Below, piece after piece: positions 27,802 to 35,993 of a DNA stretch of 64,000 nt. The notes under the pieces were generated by a model. It was not told the DNA's origin. It did not search any database and saw only the letters and a list, made by a program, of their open reading frames with translations. Numbering within the stretch: the first letter of the stretch is position 1; each line of letters begins with the position of its first letter. Location of the stretch: contig NZ_JAFDVE010000029.1 in assembly GCF_016888005.1 (NCBI RefSeq), positions 1 to 64,000 of the forward strand, read 5' to 3'. This DNA is from Phycicoccus sp. CSK15P-2 (GTDB taxonomy: Bacteria; Actinomycetota; Actinomycetes; Actinomycetales; Dermatophilaceae). The translations under genes were made by a program, and so were the position numbers.

Positions 27802-28143
27802 CTACACCTCCGTGGCCTGCGTGACCTTGCGGACGGCAGTCGCCTCCACCTCGTAGCGGCTCGCGGGTGCACCGGACCCGGACCGGAAGAAGCGGCGGCG
27901 CAGCGAACCCTCGACCTCGACCCGGTCGCCCGTCCGCAGGCGTCCGGCCACGCGACGGGTCGCGCTCGTCCAGCACGCCACGTCGACGGCGTCCACGGTG
28001 ACCCGGCGGGCGGCGCGCCGTGCGGGACGGCGAACCGTGACCCGCACGGTGTGCACGATGTCCCCGCTCGGGAGCGTCACCGGCTCCCCCTCCCCCGTCA
28101 CCCGGCCGGTGAGCTGCACGACGTTCTCGTCCTCGGTGTCCAT
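27802..28143 (-). CDS. ssb: Short single-stranded DNA-binding protein
   Basis: 113 residues. OB-fold segments NVVQLTGRVTGE, VHTVRVTVRRP, DVACWTSATRRVAGRLRTGD and RVEVEGSLRRRFF match SSB. It lacks the acidic C-terminal tip of housekeeping SSB, so it is probably an accessory SsbB-like paralogue. ATG 28143 has gagagg upstream. 190 bases separate it from the esterase stop. Confidence 0.85.
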   Translation of the reverse strand: MDTEDENVVQLTGRVTGEGEPVTLPSGDIVHTVRVTVRRPARRAARRVTVDAVDVACWTSATRRVAGRLRTGDRVEVEGSLRRRFFRSGSGAPASRYEVEATAVRKVTQATEV

Positions 28144-28438
28144 CGGTCTGCCTCTCGTCGGAGTAAGTGCCTCCCATCGCACCTGCCCTGGTGCCACCCA
28201 CACGAGACGCCGGCGGCTCCCTGTGGATGACGCCGCGGGGTGTCAGACCTGGGGACACACGTGCACGGGTGCGGCCGATGGGATAGGTGCGACTCATGTG
28301 ACAGGTGGAACCAGCGGGACGGAAGTCACGGGTGTCTCCGGATGCCCAATGCTCGACGTGTGCCTATGGTGGTGCCTGTGGCACGGGGCAGGGCGTGCCT
28401 AGGGGGCCCTCGGGCCCGTCGTCGATGGGAAGCGAGTC
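28144..28438. other. Intergenic, nothing certain
   Basis: 295 bases between the divergent ssb and M15 peptidase genes. No further gene or clear promoter hexamer pair was found; gggaag at about 28427 precedes the M15 start. Confidence 0.4.
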
Positions 28439-29863
28439 GTGGTGCGTTCGCTCGGTGCTGGAGCGGCGGCCCGTGGGGCGGTCGGTGTTGTCCTCGCGAT
28501 CGCGGGGGCCGTGACGTTCCTCGTCGCACCCGCTGCGGCGGCCGACCCCGAGCCGGACGTCACCAAGGACCTGCACTCGGTGCGGACCACCGAGCCGAGC
28601 GCCGGTGCATCGCCGAGCGCGTCGCCGTCTCCCAGCGTCACGCGGTCACCGAGCCCCACGGGCACCCCGTCCCAGTCCCCGTCCACCGGCCGCCCCGCCC
28701 TGCCGAAGCCCGACACCGGCCACGCCGAGCCCGACCACGTCCCTCCGCTCTCGGCTGCCGACCTCGAGGCCCAGATCGCGGCTGCCGAGGAGCTCGCGGC
28801 GCTGCTGGAGGGCTCGTCGTCCGAGGTCGCGGTCGCGATGCGCCGGATGGACGAGCTCTCGGACCGCTCGAACGCCGTCCTGGAGTCGCTCGCGGACGCC
28901 CAGGACACCGAGCGCAGCGCACGCAGCGAGGCGGCCACGGCACGAAGCGACCTCAACCGGCTCGAGAGCCGGCTCGCGACGGCCCGCGCCCTCGTCCGCG
29001 AGTGGGTCTTCGACGTCTACAGCGGAGGTGGCAGCGACGCCGACGTGGCGGGGATGCTCGACGCCCTCCTCGCCGATGACGGGTCCGCCGGCAACCCGCT
29101 CGGCGACCTGGTCTACCTCACCGACCAACGAACGCGTGCGCTCCGCGAGGTCCGGATGCTCACGGCTCGTCAGTCGCGGCTCACCGAGACCGCCGAGCAG
29201 GCCGAGGCCTCGGCCGAGAAGGCCCGCCGGCAGATCGAGAAGGACCGCGACGAGCTCGACACCCTGATGAACGCCCAGCGCGAGAAGGTCGGCGCGCTGC
29301 GCACCCTGCAGATGGCCGAGGTCGAGAAGGCCGGGCCGGTCGCGAGTGCGCTCGTCGGTGCTCGCAGCCCCGAGGCGAAGGCCGCGGCCGAGCGCCTCCG
29401 GGCCGCGCTGAGCAGCGCGGCGGCGGAGGTCGCGGACATCGGCGAGCCGTGCAGCGACGACAGCGGGGACCACGGGAACGGCCTCTTCCCCGAGAGTGCC
29501 CTCTGCCCGGTGTGGGGTGCACCGGGTGAGCGTCTCGCCCCGGGCGCCGCTGCGGCTTTCAGCGCGCTGAGCAAGGCCTACGCGGCGCAGACCGGCGAGC
29601 CGCTCTGCGTCACGGACTCATACCGGCCGCTCGTCGAGCAGTTCGCCGTCAAGGAGAGCCACGGGCGCCTCGCGGCCACGCCGGGTACGTCACGGCACGG
29701 TCTGGGCCGCGCGGTCGACCTGTGCGGGGGCGTCGAGAGCTTCGGCTCCCCGGCCCACCTCTGGATGCGCCAGAACGCCCCGCTCTACGGATGGTTCCAC
29801 CCGGCGTGGGCGGGGGCCGGCGGGGCGCTCCCCGAGCCCTGGCACTTCGAGTACGCCGGCTGA
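28439..29863 (+). CDS. Secreted M15-family D-Ala-D-Ala carboxypeptidase with coiled coil
   Basis: 474 residues. An N-terminal signal peptide (hydrophobic VGVVLAIAGAVTFLVAPAAAA) is followed by a Ser/Pro-rich linker, a PcsB-like coiled coil of about 200 residues and a VanY/DacB catalytic domain. Zinc ligands are in SRHGLGRAVDL (HxxxxxxD) and the final EPWHFEY. Likely trims peptidoglycan stem peptides outside the cell; the coil may serve divisome contact. GTG start 28439. It converges on the MFS gene across a hairpin. Confidence 0.88.
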   Translation: MVRSLGAGAAARGAVGVVLAIAGAVTFLVAPAAAADPEPDVTKDLHSVRTTEPSAGASPSASPSPSVTRSPSPTGTPSQSPSTGRPALPKPDTGHAEPDHVPPLSAADLEAQIAAAEELAALLEGSSSEVAVAMRRMDELSDRSNAVLESLADAQDTERSARSEAATARSDLNRLESRLATARALVREWVFDVYSGGGSDADVAGMLDALLADDGSAGNPLGDLVYLTDQRTRALREVRMLTARQSRLTETAEQAEASAEKARRQIEKDRDELDTLMNAQREKVGALRTLQMAEVEKAGPVASALVGARSPEAKAAAERLRAALSSAAAEVADIGEPCSDDSGDHGNGLFPESALCPVWGAPGERLAPGAAAAFSALSKAYAAQTGEPLCVTDSYRPLVEQFAVKESHGRLAATPGTSRHGLGRAVDLCGGVESFGSPAHLWMRQNAPLYGWFHPAWAGAGGALPEPWHFEYAG

Positions 29864-29890
29864 CCCCTGCGCCGCACCGCGACCGGATGA

Positions 29891-29906
29891 CGCGCCTGTC
29901 GGCGCG
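29891..29906. terminator. Hairpin between convergent genes
   Basis: cgcgcc (29891-29896) pairs with ggcgcg (29901-29906) around tgtc, exactly between the convergent M15 and MFS stops. Confidence 0.45.
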
Positions 29907-29907
29907 C

Positions 29908-31263
29908 TCAGGACACCGTGTGCTCGGTGTGCTCCTTGACCGGCAGCATGACCGCCAGCCCTGCGACGAGGACCAGCACGATCCCGAGGATCCCCCAGTA
30001 CTGGGTGTTGTCGGCGCCCGTCACCGCGGCCCCGATCCAGATGAAGGCGCCGAAGAACATCGGGGACAGGAACGACACCACCCGTCCCGTCGTGGCGTAG
30101 AGCCCGAAGATCTCGCCGCCCTTGCCCTCGGGCACGAGACGGGCGAGGAAGCTGCGGCTCGCCGCCTGGGCGGGGCCCACGAACACCGTCATGAGCAGCC
30201 CGAGCACCCAGAACGTCCCCGTGCCGGCGTCGTGCAGCACGAAGATGAGGATCCCGAGGACGACCAGCGCCCCGAGCGAGACGAGGATGACCCGCTTCGG
30301 CCCGAGGCGGTCGTCGAGCATGCCGAAGAGCATCGTCGCGACCCCCGCGATGACGTTCGCGGCGGCGCCGAAGACGATGACGTCCCCTGCCGAGAGGCCG
30401 AACGTCCCGGCCGCGAGGACCGCGCCGAACGCGAACACCCCCGCGAGGCCGTCCCGGAACAGGGCCGAGGCGAGCAGGAAGTACACCGTGTGCCTCGACA
30501 CGACCCACAGGCCGTGGATGGAGCGCCACACGAGCCGGTAGGACTGCACGACCCCGACCCGCGGCGCGCGTTCGCGCGGCCGGTCCTTCAGGACCAGGAA
30601 GGTCGGGACGGTGAACACGAGCGTCCACAGCCCGCACACGACCATCGAGACCCGGATGTCCAGCCCGTCCTCCCCCGTCACCCCGAACAGGCCGACGTCG
30701 GGCTGGATGAACAGGAAGTAGATGAGGAGGAGGACGATGATGCCGCCCAGGTAGCCCATCCCCCACCCGAAGCCGGACACCCGACCGACCGTCCGCTGGG
30801 TGGCGACCTGGTCGATCGTCGAGTTGTAGTTGACCCCGGCGATCTCGGAGACCACCGAGCCGACCGCGAGCAGGCCGAGCCCCACCCAGAGGAACCCCGG
30901 TTCCGGACGCACGACGAACAGCGACGCCGACAGGGCCGCGAGCAGCCACGTCTGGGTCCGGAGGTGGTGCACCGTGCGCCCCGAACGGTCCGAGTTCTGC
31001 CCGAGGACGGGTGCGAGCAGCGCGACGCTGAGCCCCGCGAGCGCGGTGGACACCGACAGCGCCGTCGACGTCTGGTTCGTCGTCCCGAAGGACTCGCTGA
31101 CGAGGTACACCGAGAAGACGAACGTCGTGATGACCGTGTTGAAGGGCTGGGTCCCCCAGTCCCACATCCCCCACGCGAGAACGCGGCGCTTGGCGGTCGG
31201 AGGCGCCGTGTCCAGGGCCGACGGCCCGCTGATGTCGGCCGGAACCGCAGAGGGTGTGCTCAC
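29908..31263 (-). CDS. MFS transporter, UMF1-type
   Basis: 451 residues, about 12 membrane helices. The N-terminal AWGMWDWGTQPFNTVITTF motif and GQNSDRSGRT loop match the UMF1 (Atg22-like) branch of the major facilitator family, often annotated as exporters. Substrate unknown. The longer frame is rejected: GTG 31263 lies 7 bases from a TACCGT box (31271-31276), indicating a leaderless message divergent from rbpA. Confidence 0.88.
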   Translation of the reverse strand: MSTPSAVPADISGPSALDTAPPTAKRRVLAWGMWDWGTQPFNTVITTFVFSVYLVSESFGTTNQTSTALSVSTALAGLSVALLAPVLGQNSDRSGRTVHHLRTQTWLLAALSASLFVVRPEPGFLWVGLGLLAVGSVVSEIAGVNYNSTIDQVATQRTVGRVSGFGWGMGYLGGIIVLLLIYFLFIQPDVGLFGVTGEDGLDIRVSMVVCGLWTLVFTVPTFLVLKDRPRERAPRVGVVQSYRLVWRSIHGLWVVSRHTVYFLLASALFRDGLAGVFAFGAVLAAGTFGLSAGDVIVFGAAANVIAGVATMLFGMLDDRLGPKRVILVSLGALVVLGILIFVLHDAGTGTFWVLGLLMTVFVGPAQAASRSFLARLVPEGKGGEIFGLYATTGRVVSFLSPMFFGAFIWIGAAVTGADNTQYWGILGIVLVLVAGLAVMLPVKEHTEHTVS

Positions 31264-31394
31264 AGGGCCGACGGTAGCGATACCATGGGGTCCGCGAAGG
31301 GCAACGCGCTGATGCGCCGAGGCCGTTCCGTCCGGGGGCCGAAAGCGGCCGATGTGAGATGGATCACACCAAACCGTACCAATCGGTAACCCGT

Positions 31395-31420
31395 GGAACA
31401 ACGAACCACGGACGCACGTT
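31395..31420 (+). promoter_or_regulatory. SigR/SigH-type promoter of rbpA
   Basis: GGAAC (31395-31399) and GTT (31418-31420) are spaced by 18 bases, matching the GGAAY-N18-GTT consensus of thiol-oxidative-stress sigma factors. In Streptomyces, rbpA is a known SigR target. The transcript would have a leader of about 60 bases ending in gggag before the ATG. Confidence 0.7.
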
Positions 31421-31484
31421 CCCCTTCCAGTGACCCGACCGCGAGGACCCCGGTCCGGGACAGCCACGACTTCGGGAGACACCC

Positions 31485-31844
31485 ATGGCAGAACGCAGCC
31501 TGCGCGGCAGCCGACTCGGCGCCTCGAGCATGGAGACCGACGAGAACGTCGTTCCCTCCGAGCGTCAGATCACCACCTACCTGTGTCCCAACGGGCACGT
31601 CATCGAGCTTCCCTTCTCCGTCGAGGCGGAGGTGCCTCCGGTCTGGGAGTGCCGGTGCGGCGCCGAGGCCAAGCTCCAGGGCGGGGGCCCCGAGCCGGAG
31701 GCCAAGCCCACCAAGCCGCAGCGCACCCACTGGGACATGCTCCTGGAGCGGCGCTCGATCCCGGAGCTCGAGGAGCTCCTCGAGGAGCGGCTGGCACTGC
31801 TGCGCGAGATGCGCGGTGAGAAGACGAAGAAGAAGACGGCCTGA
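31485..31844 (+). CDS. rbpA: RNA polymerase-binding protein RbpA
   Basis: 119 residues. Zinc-type ligands C34, H38, C56 and C58 (YLCPNGH ... WECRCG), then a linker and the sigma-interacting domain RTHWDMLLERRSIPELEELL. RbpA binds the principal sigma factor and RNA polymerase and aids promoter opening; it is specific to actinobacteria. A SigR-like promoter lies upstream and a strong hairpin downstream. Confidence 0.96.
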   Translation: MAERSLRGSRLGASSMETDENVVPSERQITTYLCPNGHVIELPFSVEAEVPPVWECRCGAEAKLQGGGPEPEAKPTKPQRTHWDMLLERRSIPELEELLEERLALLREMRGEKTKKKTA

Positions 31845-31860
31845 CCAGAGGCTCACCGGC

Positions 31861-31890
31861 GCGCCGGTCACCCCGAGGGGTGGCCGGCGC
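31861..31890 (+). terminator. rbpA terminator
   Basis: gcgccggtcacccc (31861-31874) pairs with ggggtggccggcgc (31877-31890), a 14-pair stem with one G-U wobble, starting 16 bases after the rbpA stop and followed by gttgctgtgt. Probably also ends the converging fxsA operon. Confidence 0.6.
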
Positions 31891-31942
31891 GTTGCTGTGT
31901 GCACCAGCCGTGTGCACCAGCCGGGACCCGCGGTGGCTCCGG

Positions 31943-32449
31943 TCAGTCGACGACCTCTCCCTGGATGACGTCCGGCGGGCCGTCCGGTCCACGCCCCGCT
32001 CCCCCACCCGGGCCTGGCCAGTCGCCGAACGGGCCGAGGAGCCGCCGGGCGACGAGTGCCTCCAGCCACCGACGCGTGACCGGCCGGGTCATCGGGAGGA
32101 TGACGAAGAAGCCCACGGCGTCGGTGATGAAGCCCGGGGTCAGCAGCAGCGTGCCGCCGACGAGCACCAGCGCGGCGTCGGCCAGCTGCCGGCTGGGCAT
32201 CCGCCCGCTACGCAGCGCCTCGCGCAGCGCGGTCCAGGCCCGGCCACCCTCGCGCCGGACGATCACCGCGCCCAGGAGGGACTCGGCAAGCAACAGGACG
32301 AAGGTCGGCCAGCCACCGATGGCCCGCCCGACCGCGATGACGACCGCGATCTCGAGCATGGGGACGAGGAGCAGCGCGAGGAAGACCCAGCGCAGCACCC
32401 GGCCGCGCCTCCAGCGGGAGACGTGTGGGGTCGACCCGGTGGGGGTCAC
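31943..32449 (-). CDS. fxsA: FxsA family membrane protein
   Basis: 168 residues. FxsA core: VLRWVFLALLLVPMLEIAVV, GWPTFVLLLAESLLGAVIVRREG and TPGFITDAVGFFVILP, about four membrane helices. The family was named for suppressing F-exclusion of phage T7; its cellular role is unknown. GTG start overlaps the ppm stop (GTGA), making it the last gene of a six-gene overlapping chain. Confidence 0.88.
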   Translation of the reverse strand: MTPTGSTPHVSRWRRGRVLRWVFLALLLVPMLEIAVVIAVGRAIGGWPTFVLLLAESLLGAVIVRREGGRAWTALREALRSGRMPSRQLADAALVLVGGTLLLTPGFITDAVGFFVILPMTRPVTRRWLEALVARRLLGPFGDWPGPGGGAGRGPDGPPDVIQGEVVD

Positions 32450-33225
32450 AGCTCGTGCCACCGCTCCGGTCGCCGTGCCAGGTCGCGGACCTGGCGGGCC
32501 CGGTGACGTAGTCCCCAGCCGGTGATCCGGCGCAGCGACTCGGTGACGACGTCGCCGTCCATCTTCGAGGTCCCGATCTCGCGCTCGACGAACGTGATGG
32601 GGACCTCGACCACCAGCAGTCCGGCGCGCACGGCGCGCCACGTGAGGTCGGTCTGGAAGCAGTAGCCGTGCGAGGCGACGTCCTGCAGGCCCATCGCCCG
32701 CAGCGCCGCGGCGCGGTACACGCGGAAGCCGGCCGTCGCGTCGTTGACCGGCATCCCGAGGAGCACCTTGACATAGAGGTTGCCCCCGACCGAGAGGGCC
32801 TTGCGGTGGACGGGCCAGTTGACGACCTTGCCCCCGCTGACCCACCGCGAGCCGATGACGAGGTCGGCGCCGGCGGCCGCCTCGAGCAGGGCGGGCAGGT
32901 GCTCGGGGCGGTGCGAGCCGTCGGCATCCATCTCGACGATCGCGTCGTAGCCACGCTCGAGCGCCCACTCGAAGCCGGCGAGATAGGCGGCGCCGAGCCC
33001 CTCCTTGCCCTTGCGGTGGATGACGTGGACCTGCGGGTCCTGCGCGGCGAGGGCGTCCGCGACCTCGCCGGTGCCGTCGGGGGACGCGTCGTCCAGCACG
33101 ACGACGTCGGCCTGCGGCACGTGCTCGCGCACCCCATGCACGGCGACGGGCAGGTTCTCGCGCTCGTTGTAGGTGGGGATGAGCACGGCGACGCGCGCCA
33201 GTGGCGGCCGGGTGGTGTCAGGCAA
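32446..33225 (-). CDS. ppm: Polyprenol monophosphomannose synthase (GT2)
   Basis: 259 residues, GT-A glycosyltransferase. IPTYNERENLP near residue 16, DDASPDGTG and the DxD motif EMDADGSH (D100, D102). It moves mannose from GDP-mannose to polyprenyl phosphate, the donor for lipoglycans and protein O-mannosylation. In M. tuberculosis, Ppm1 is fused to an Lnt domain; here the two are separate but overlap by 8 bases. The start appears to be TTG at 33225, since no ATG/GTG lies before the conserved motif. Confidence 0.9.
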   Translation of the reverse strand: MPDTTRPPLARVAVLIPTYNERENLPVAVHGVREHVPQADVVVLDDASPDGTGEVADALAAQDPQVHVIHRKGKEGLGAAYLAGFEWALERGYDAIVEMDADGSHRPEHLPALLEAAAGADLVIGSRWVSGGKVVNWPVHRKALSVGGNLYVKVLLGMPVNDATAGFRVYRAAALRAMGLQDVASHGYCFQTDLTWRAVRAGLLVVEVPITFVEREIGTSKMDGDVVTESLRRITGWGLRHRARQVRDLARRPERWHEL

Positions 33226-34804
33226 CGGCGTGGTCCTCGGATGAGCGGTCGGTCCGCGCCACCCTAACGCGGCGGCCGTCGCGGACGGCGGCGACCACGA
33301 GAAGGACGAGGCAGGCCACCGCGAGAGCCTGGGGGGCTGCCCCGAGCAGGTCGGCGGGGGTCCGCTCGTGGCGCAGCACAGGCCGGGCCACCGCCTGCGC
33401 AGGGGTGAACAGCGTGGTCTTTTCGGTGACCGAGCCGTCCGGGGCGACGACGCCGGAGACCCCGACCGTCGAGACGTGCACGATGCTCCGGCCGTGCTCG
33501 ATGGCGCGGATGCGGCTGATCGCGAACTGCTGCTCGGACTCGGCGCTGTACCCGAACGTGGCGTTGTTGGTCTGCACGAGGACGAGCGCGTCGGTGGAGC
33601 CGGCGGCGGCGACGCTGTCCCGCATCAGGCCGTCGTACGCGACCTCGAAGCAGATCGTCGGCAGTGCCGCGTACCCGCCACCCGGGGCCGGGACGCGGAA
33701 CACGCCGATGTCGTGCCCGGCGACGAAGTTGCCGGCGAGGTCGGCGGCCGAGGTGAACATCCGGAAGAACTCCCGGTGCGGGATGTACTCGGCGAACGGC
33801 ACCGGGTGGATCTTGGTGTACCGGTCGGCCGGAGCCGTGCCACCGGTGTACAGCAGCGAGACGTTGGACGACGCGTCCACCGGCTCGGCGAGCACGGCTC
33901 CGACCACGAGCGGCACCCCGACGGCCCGTTGGGCGCGCTGCACCTGTTCCGCGGCGTCGGCGTTGCGCAGCGGGTCGATGTCCGAGGAGTTCTCCGGCCA
34001 CACGACGAGCGTGAGGTCGTCGGGAGCGGTCTCGGCCAGTGTCTCGGTACCGGACACGTGGTTGTCGAGGACGGCACGGCGCTCGGCGTTGAACTCCAGG
34101 CCCGGCTCCGGCACGTTGCCCTGGACGAGCCCCACGGCTGCGGTGCGGCCGTCCGTCGGGAGCGGGATCGCGAGCGGAGCGAGCGTCGCGACGGCCGCGA
34201 GGGCGACCGGGACCACGGCGAGCCGGCGTGGGCCGCGCACGACGACGGTGGCCGCGAGGAGCAGCAGCGTCCCGACGAGACCGACGGCGAAGGTGACGCC
34301 GGGGGCGCCGAGCCACCGGGCGAGGTGGGCCAGGGGGCTGTCGGCCTGGCTGAACGCGAGCCGTGCCCACGGGAAGCCGCCGTACGGCGTGGTGGAGCGC
34401 GCCCACTCCTGGGCCACCCAGCCGAGTGGCACGAGGGCGTACGCCGCCCGGGCGTGTCCCGCCGAGGTCAGCCGGCGCCCCGCGAACCCGGTGACCGCCC
34501 CTTGTGCGGCGACGTACAGCGCCTGGAGCGTCGCGAGGGCGAACCACGGGAGCCTGCCGACGTAGATGCCCGACCACGACAGGGTCGGGACGAAGAAGGC
34601 GAGGCCGCAGACGAGGCCGAGGAGGAGACCCCGCGGGCCTCCGGAGCGCAGGGTCACGCCGCCGAGGAGTGCGACGGCCACCGGGGCGAGCCACCAGAGG
34701 TCCTGGTCGGGGAACGCGGCCCAGAGCAGCACTCCGGAGAGGGCCGCCGCGGCGAGCTGGAGCGGGAACCGGAGCGCGGAAGGCACGCGCTCACGGTAGG
34801 TCAC
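33218..34804 (-). CDS. lnt: Apolipoprotein N-acyltransferase
   Basis: 528 residues. Six or so N-terminal membrane helices and a nitrilase-like catalytic domain with the E-K-C triad: E271 in WPENSSD, K331 in YTKIHPVPF and C385 in ICFEVAYD. Adds the third acyl chain to lipoproteins. GTG start overlaps the kal stop (34801-34804), so it is coupled to a lysine-catabolism gene, and its stop overlaps ppm. Confidence 0.92.
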   Translation of the reverse strand: MTYRERVPSALRFPLQLAAAALSGVLLWAAFPDQDLWWLAPVAVALLGGVTLRSGGPRGLLLGLVCGLAFFVPTLSWSGIYVGRLPWFALATLQALYVAAQGAVTGFAGRRLTSAGHARAAYALVPLGWVAQEWARSTTPYGGFPWARLAFSQADSPLAHLARWLGAPGVTFAVGLVGTLLLLAATVVVRGPRRLAVVPVALAAVATLAPLAIPLPTDGRTAAVGLVQGNVPEPGLEFNAERRAVLDNHVSGTETLAETAPDDLTLVVWPENSSDIDPLRNADAAEQVQRAQRAVGVPLVVGAVLAEPVDASSNVSLLYTGGTAPADRYTKIHPVPFAEYIPHREFFRMFTSAADLAGNFVAGHDIGVFRVPAPGGGYAALPTICFEVAYDGLMRDSVAAAGSTDALVLVQTNNATFGYSAESEQQFAISRIRAIEHGRSIVHVSTVGVSGVVAPDGSVTEKTTLFTPAQAVARPVLRHERTPADLLGAAPQALAVACLVLLVVAAVRDGRRVRVARTDRSSEDHAVA

Positions 34805-35193
34805 CCCGCTGGAGGGACGACGACGACCCCTCGGGCCGTCGTCGCGACGAGCGGTGGGTCGAGGGCGTCGGCGGCCGACTCCCCGCGCTCCCGTGCCCCG
34901 CGTCCGACGACCCGGACGGTGAAGTCCATCTCACGCGACCGGGTCCCGACCCGCACCATCCGGGCCTCCACCTCGATGACGTCCCCCGCGCGGACCGGCG
35001 CGACGAACTGGACGTCGGAGTACGAGGCGAACAGGCCCTCGTCGCCGTCGGTGCGGATGCACATCTCGGTCGCCACGTCCCCGAACGCCGCCAGGCTGTA
35101 GGCACCGTCGACGAGGTTCCCCGCGTAGTGCGCGTGGCTGTACGGGACGTACCGGCGGTGGGTGACGGTCAGACCGACCTCTGCGCGGGTCAT
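34801..35193 (-). CDS. kal: 3-aminobutyryl-CoA ammonia-lyase (hotdog fold)
   Basis: 130 residues. SHAHYAGNLVDGAYSLAAFG with GDVATEMCIRTDGDEGLF and FVAPVRAGDVIEVEA match Kal from lysine-fermenting bacteria, a hotdog-fold enzyme that deaminates L-3-aminobutyryl-CoA to crotonyl-CoA. Overlaps kamE (ATGA) and lnt (GTGA). Placement directly behind kamD-kamE supports the function. Confidence 0.9.
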   Translation of the reverse strand: MTRAEVGLTVTHRRYVPYSHAHYAGNLVDGAYSLAAFGDVATEMCIRTDGDEGLFASYSDVQFVAPVRAGDVIEVEARMVRVGTRSREMDFTVRVVGRGARERGESAADALDPPLVATTARGVVVVPPAG

Positions 35194-35993
35194 CGCTGCT
35201 CTCCTCGGGCGTCGCGCGTCGTGCGGGAGGTCACGAGCTCGTGGACGAGGTAGGAGGCGACCTCGCCGGGTGTCGTGCCGCGCCCGAAGACGCGATCGAC
35301 CCCGAGCGCGGCCGCGGTGCCTTCCTCGAAGCGTGGGCCCCCGACGACGAGCAACGGGACCTGTCCCGCCGGGAACGCCTCGCGGAACGCCGCGGACATC
35401 GTCGTCGTGTTGTGGAGGTGGGCGTCCTTCTGGGTCACGACCTGGGAGACGAGCACGGCGTCGGCACCCACCTCGCGCGCCGACGCGACGAGCTCGGGGA
35501 CGAGCACCTGGGCGCCGAGGTTCACGACTTTCATCTCCCGGTAGTACTCCAGCCCCTTCTCCCCCGCGAAGCCCTTGATGTCGAGGATCGCGTCGATGCC
35601 GACGGTGTGCGCGTCGGTGCCGATGCACGCCCCGACGACGACGAGCTTGCGTCCCAGCCTCCGGCGGATCGCCTGGTTGGCCTCGGCGGGCGTGAGGAGC
35701 GGGTACTCGCGCTCGACGACGCGGACCTCCCGGAGGTCGACGAGGTGGGAGACCGAGCCGTAGACGACGAAGAACGTGAAGTCCGGCCCCATCGCCTTGG
35801 CGTGGACCAGCAGGGCGGGTGCCAGGCCCATCTTCGACGCCAGCTGCAGCGCGGCGCCCTCGGCGCGCTTGTCGTGCGGTAGCGGGAGTGTGAAGGACAC
35901 CTGGACCATCCCGTCACCGGTCGTGTCGCCGTAGGGGCGGACCAGGGGTCCGAGGGTCCCCCTTCCCGTCGCGACGTCGGGTGGGGTGCTCAT
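35190..35993 (-). CDS. kamE: Lysine 5,6-aminomutase beta subunit (B12-binding)
   Basis: 267 residues. The C-terminal B12-binding domain has GTDAHTVGIDAILDIKG: H129 is the lower cobalt ligand (DxHxxG) and K140, eleven residues later, matches the lysine that holds PLP in the clostridial enzyme. With KamD it moves the terminal amino group of beta-lysine using adenosylcobalamin and PLP. ATG overlaps kamD; stop overlaps kal. Confidence 0.94.
   Translation of the reverse strand: MSTPPDVATGRGTLGPLVRPYGDTTGDGMVQVSFTLPLPHDKRAEGAALQLASKMGLAPALLVHAKAMGPDFTFFVVYGSVSHLVDLREVRVVEREYPLLTPAEANQAIRRRLGRKLVVVGACIGTDAHTVGIDAILDIKGFAGEKGLEYYREMKVVNLGAQVLVPELVASAREVGADAVLVSQVVTQKDAHLHNTTTMSAAFREAFPAGQVPLLVVGGPRFEEGTAAALGVDRVFGRGTTPGEVASYLVHELVTSRTTRDARGEQR

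Noticed and set aside
29722-31389. Long plus-strand open frame over the MFS gene
   Set aside because: Low-complexity Arg/Asp/Glu-rich translation typical of antisense frames in GC-rich DNA; the minus-strand frame encodes a clear 12-helix transporter.
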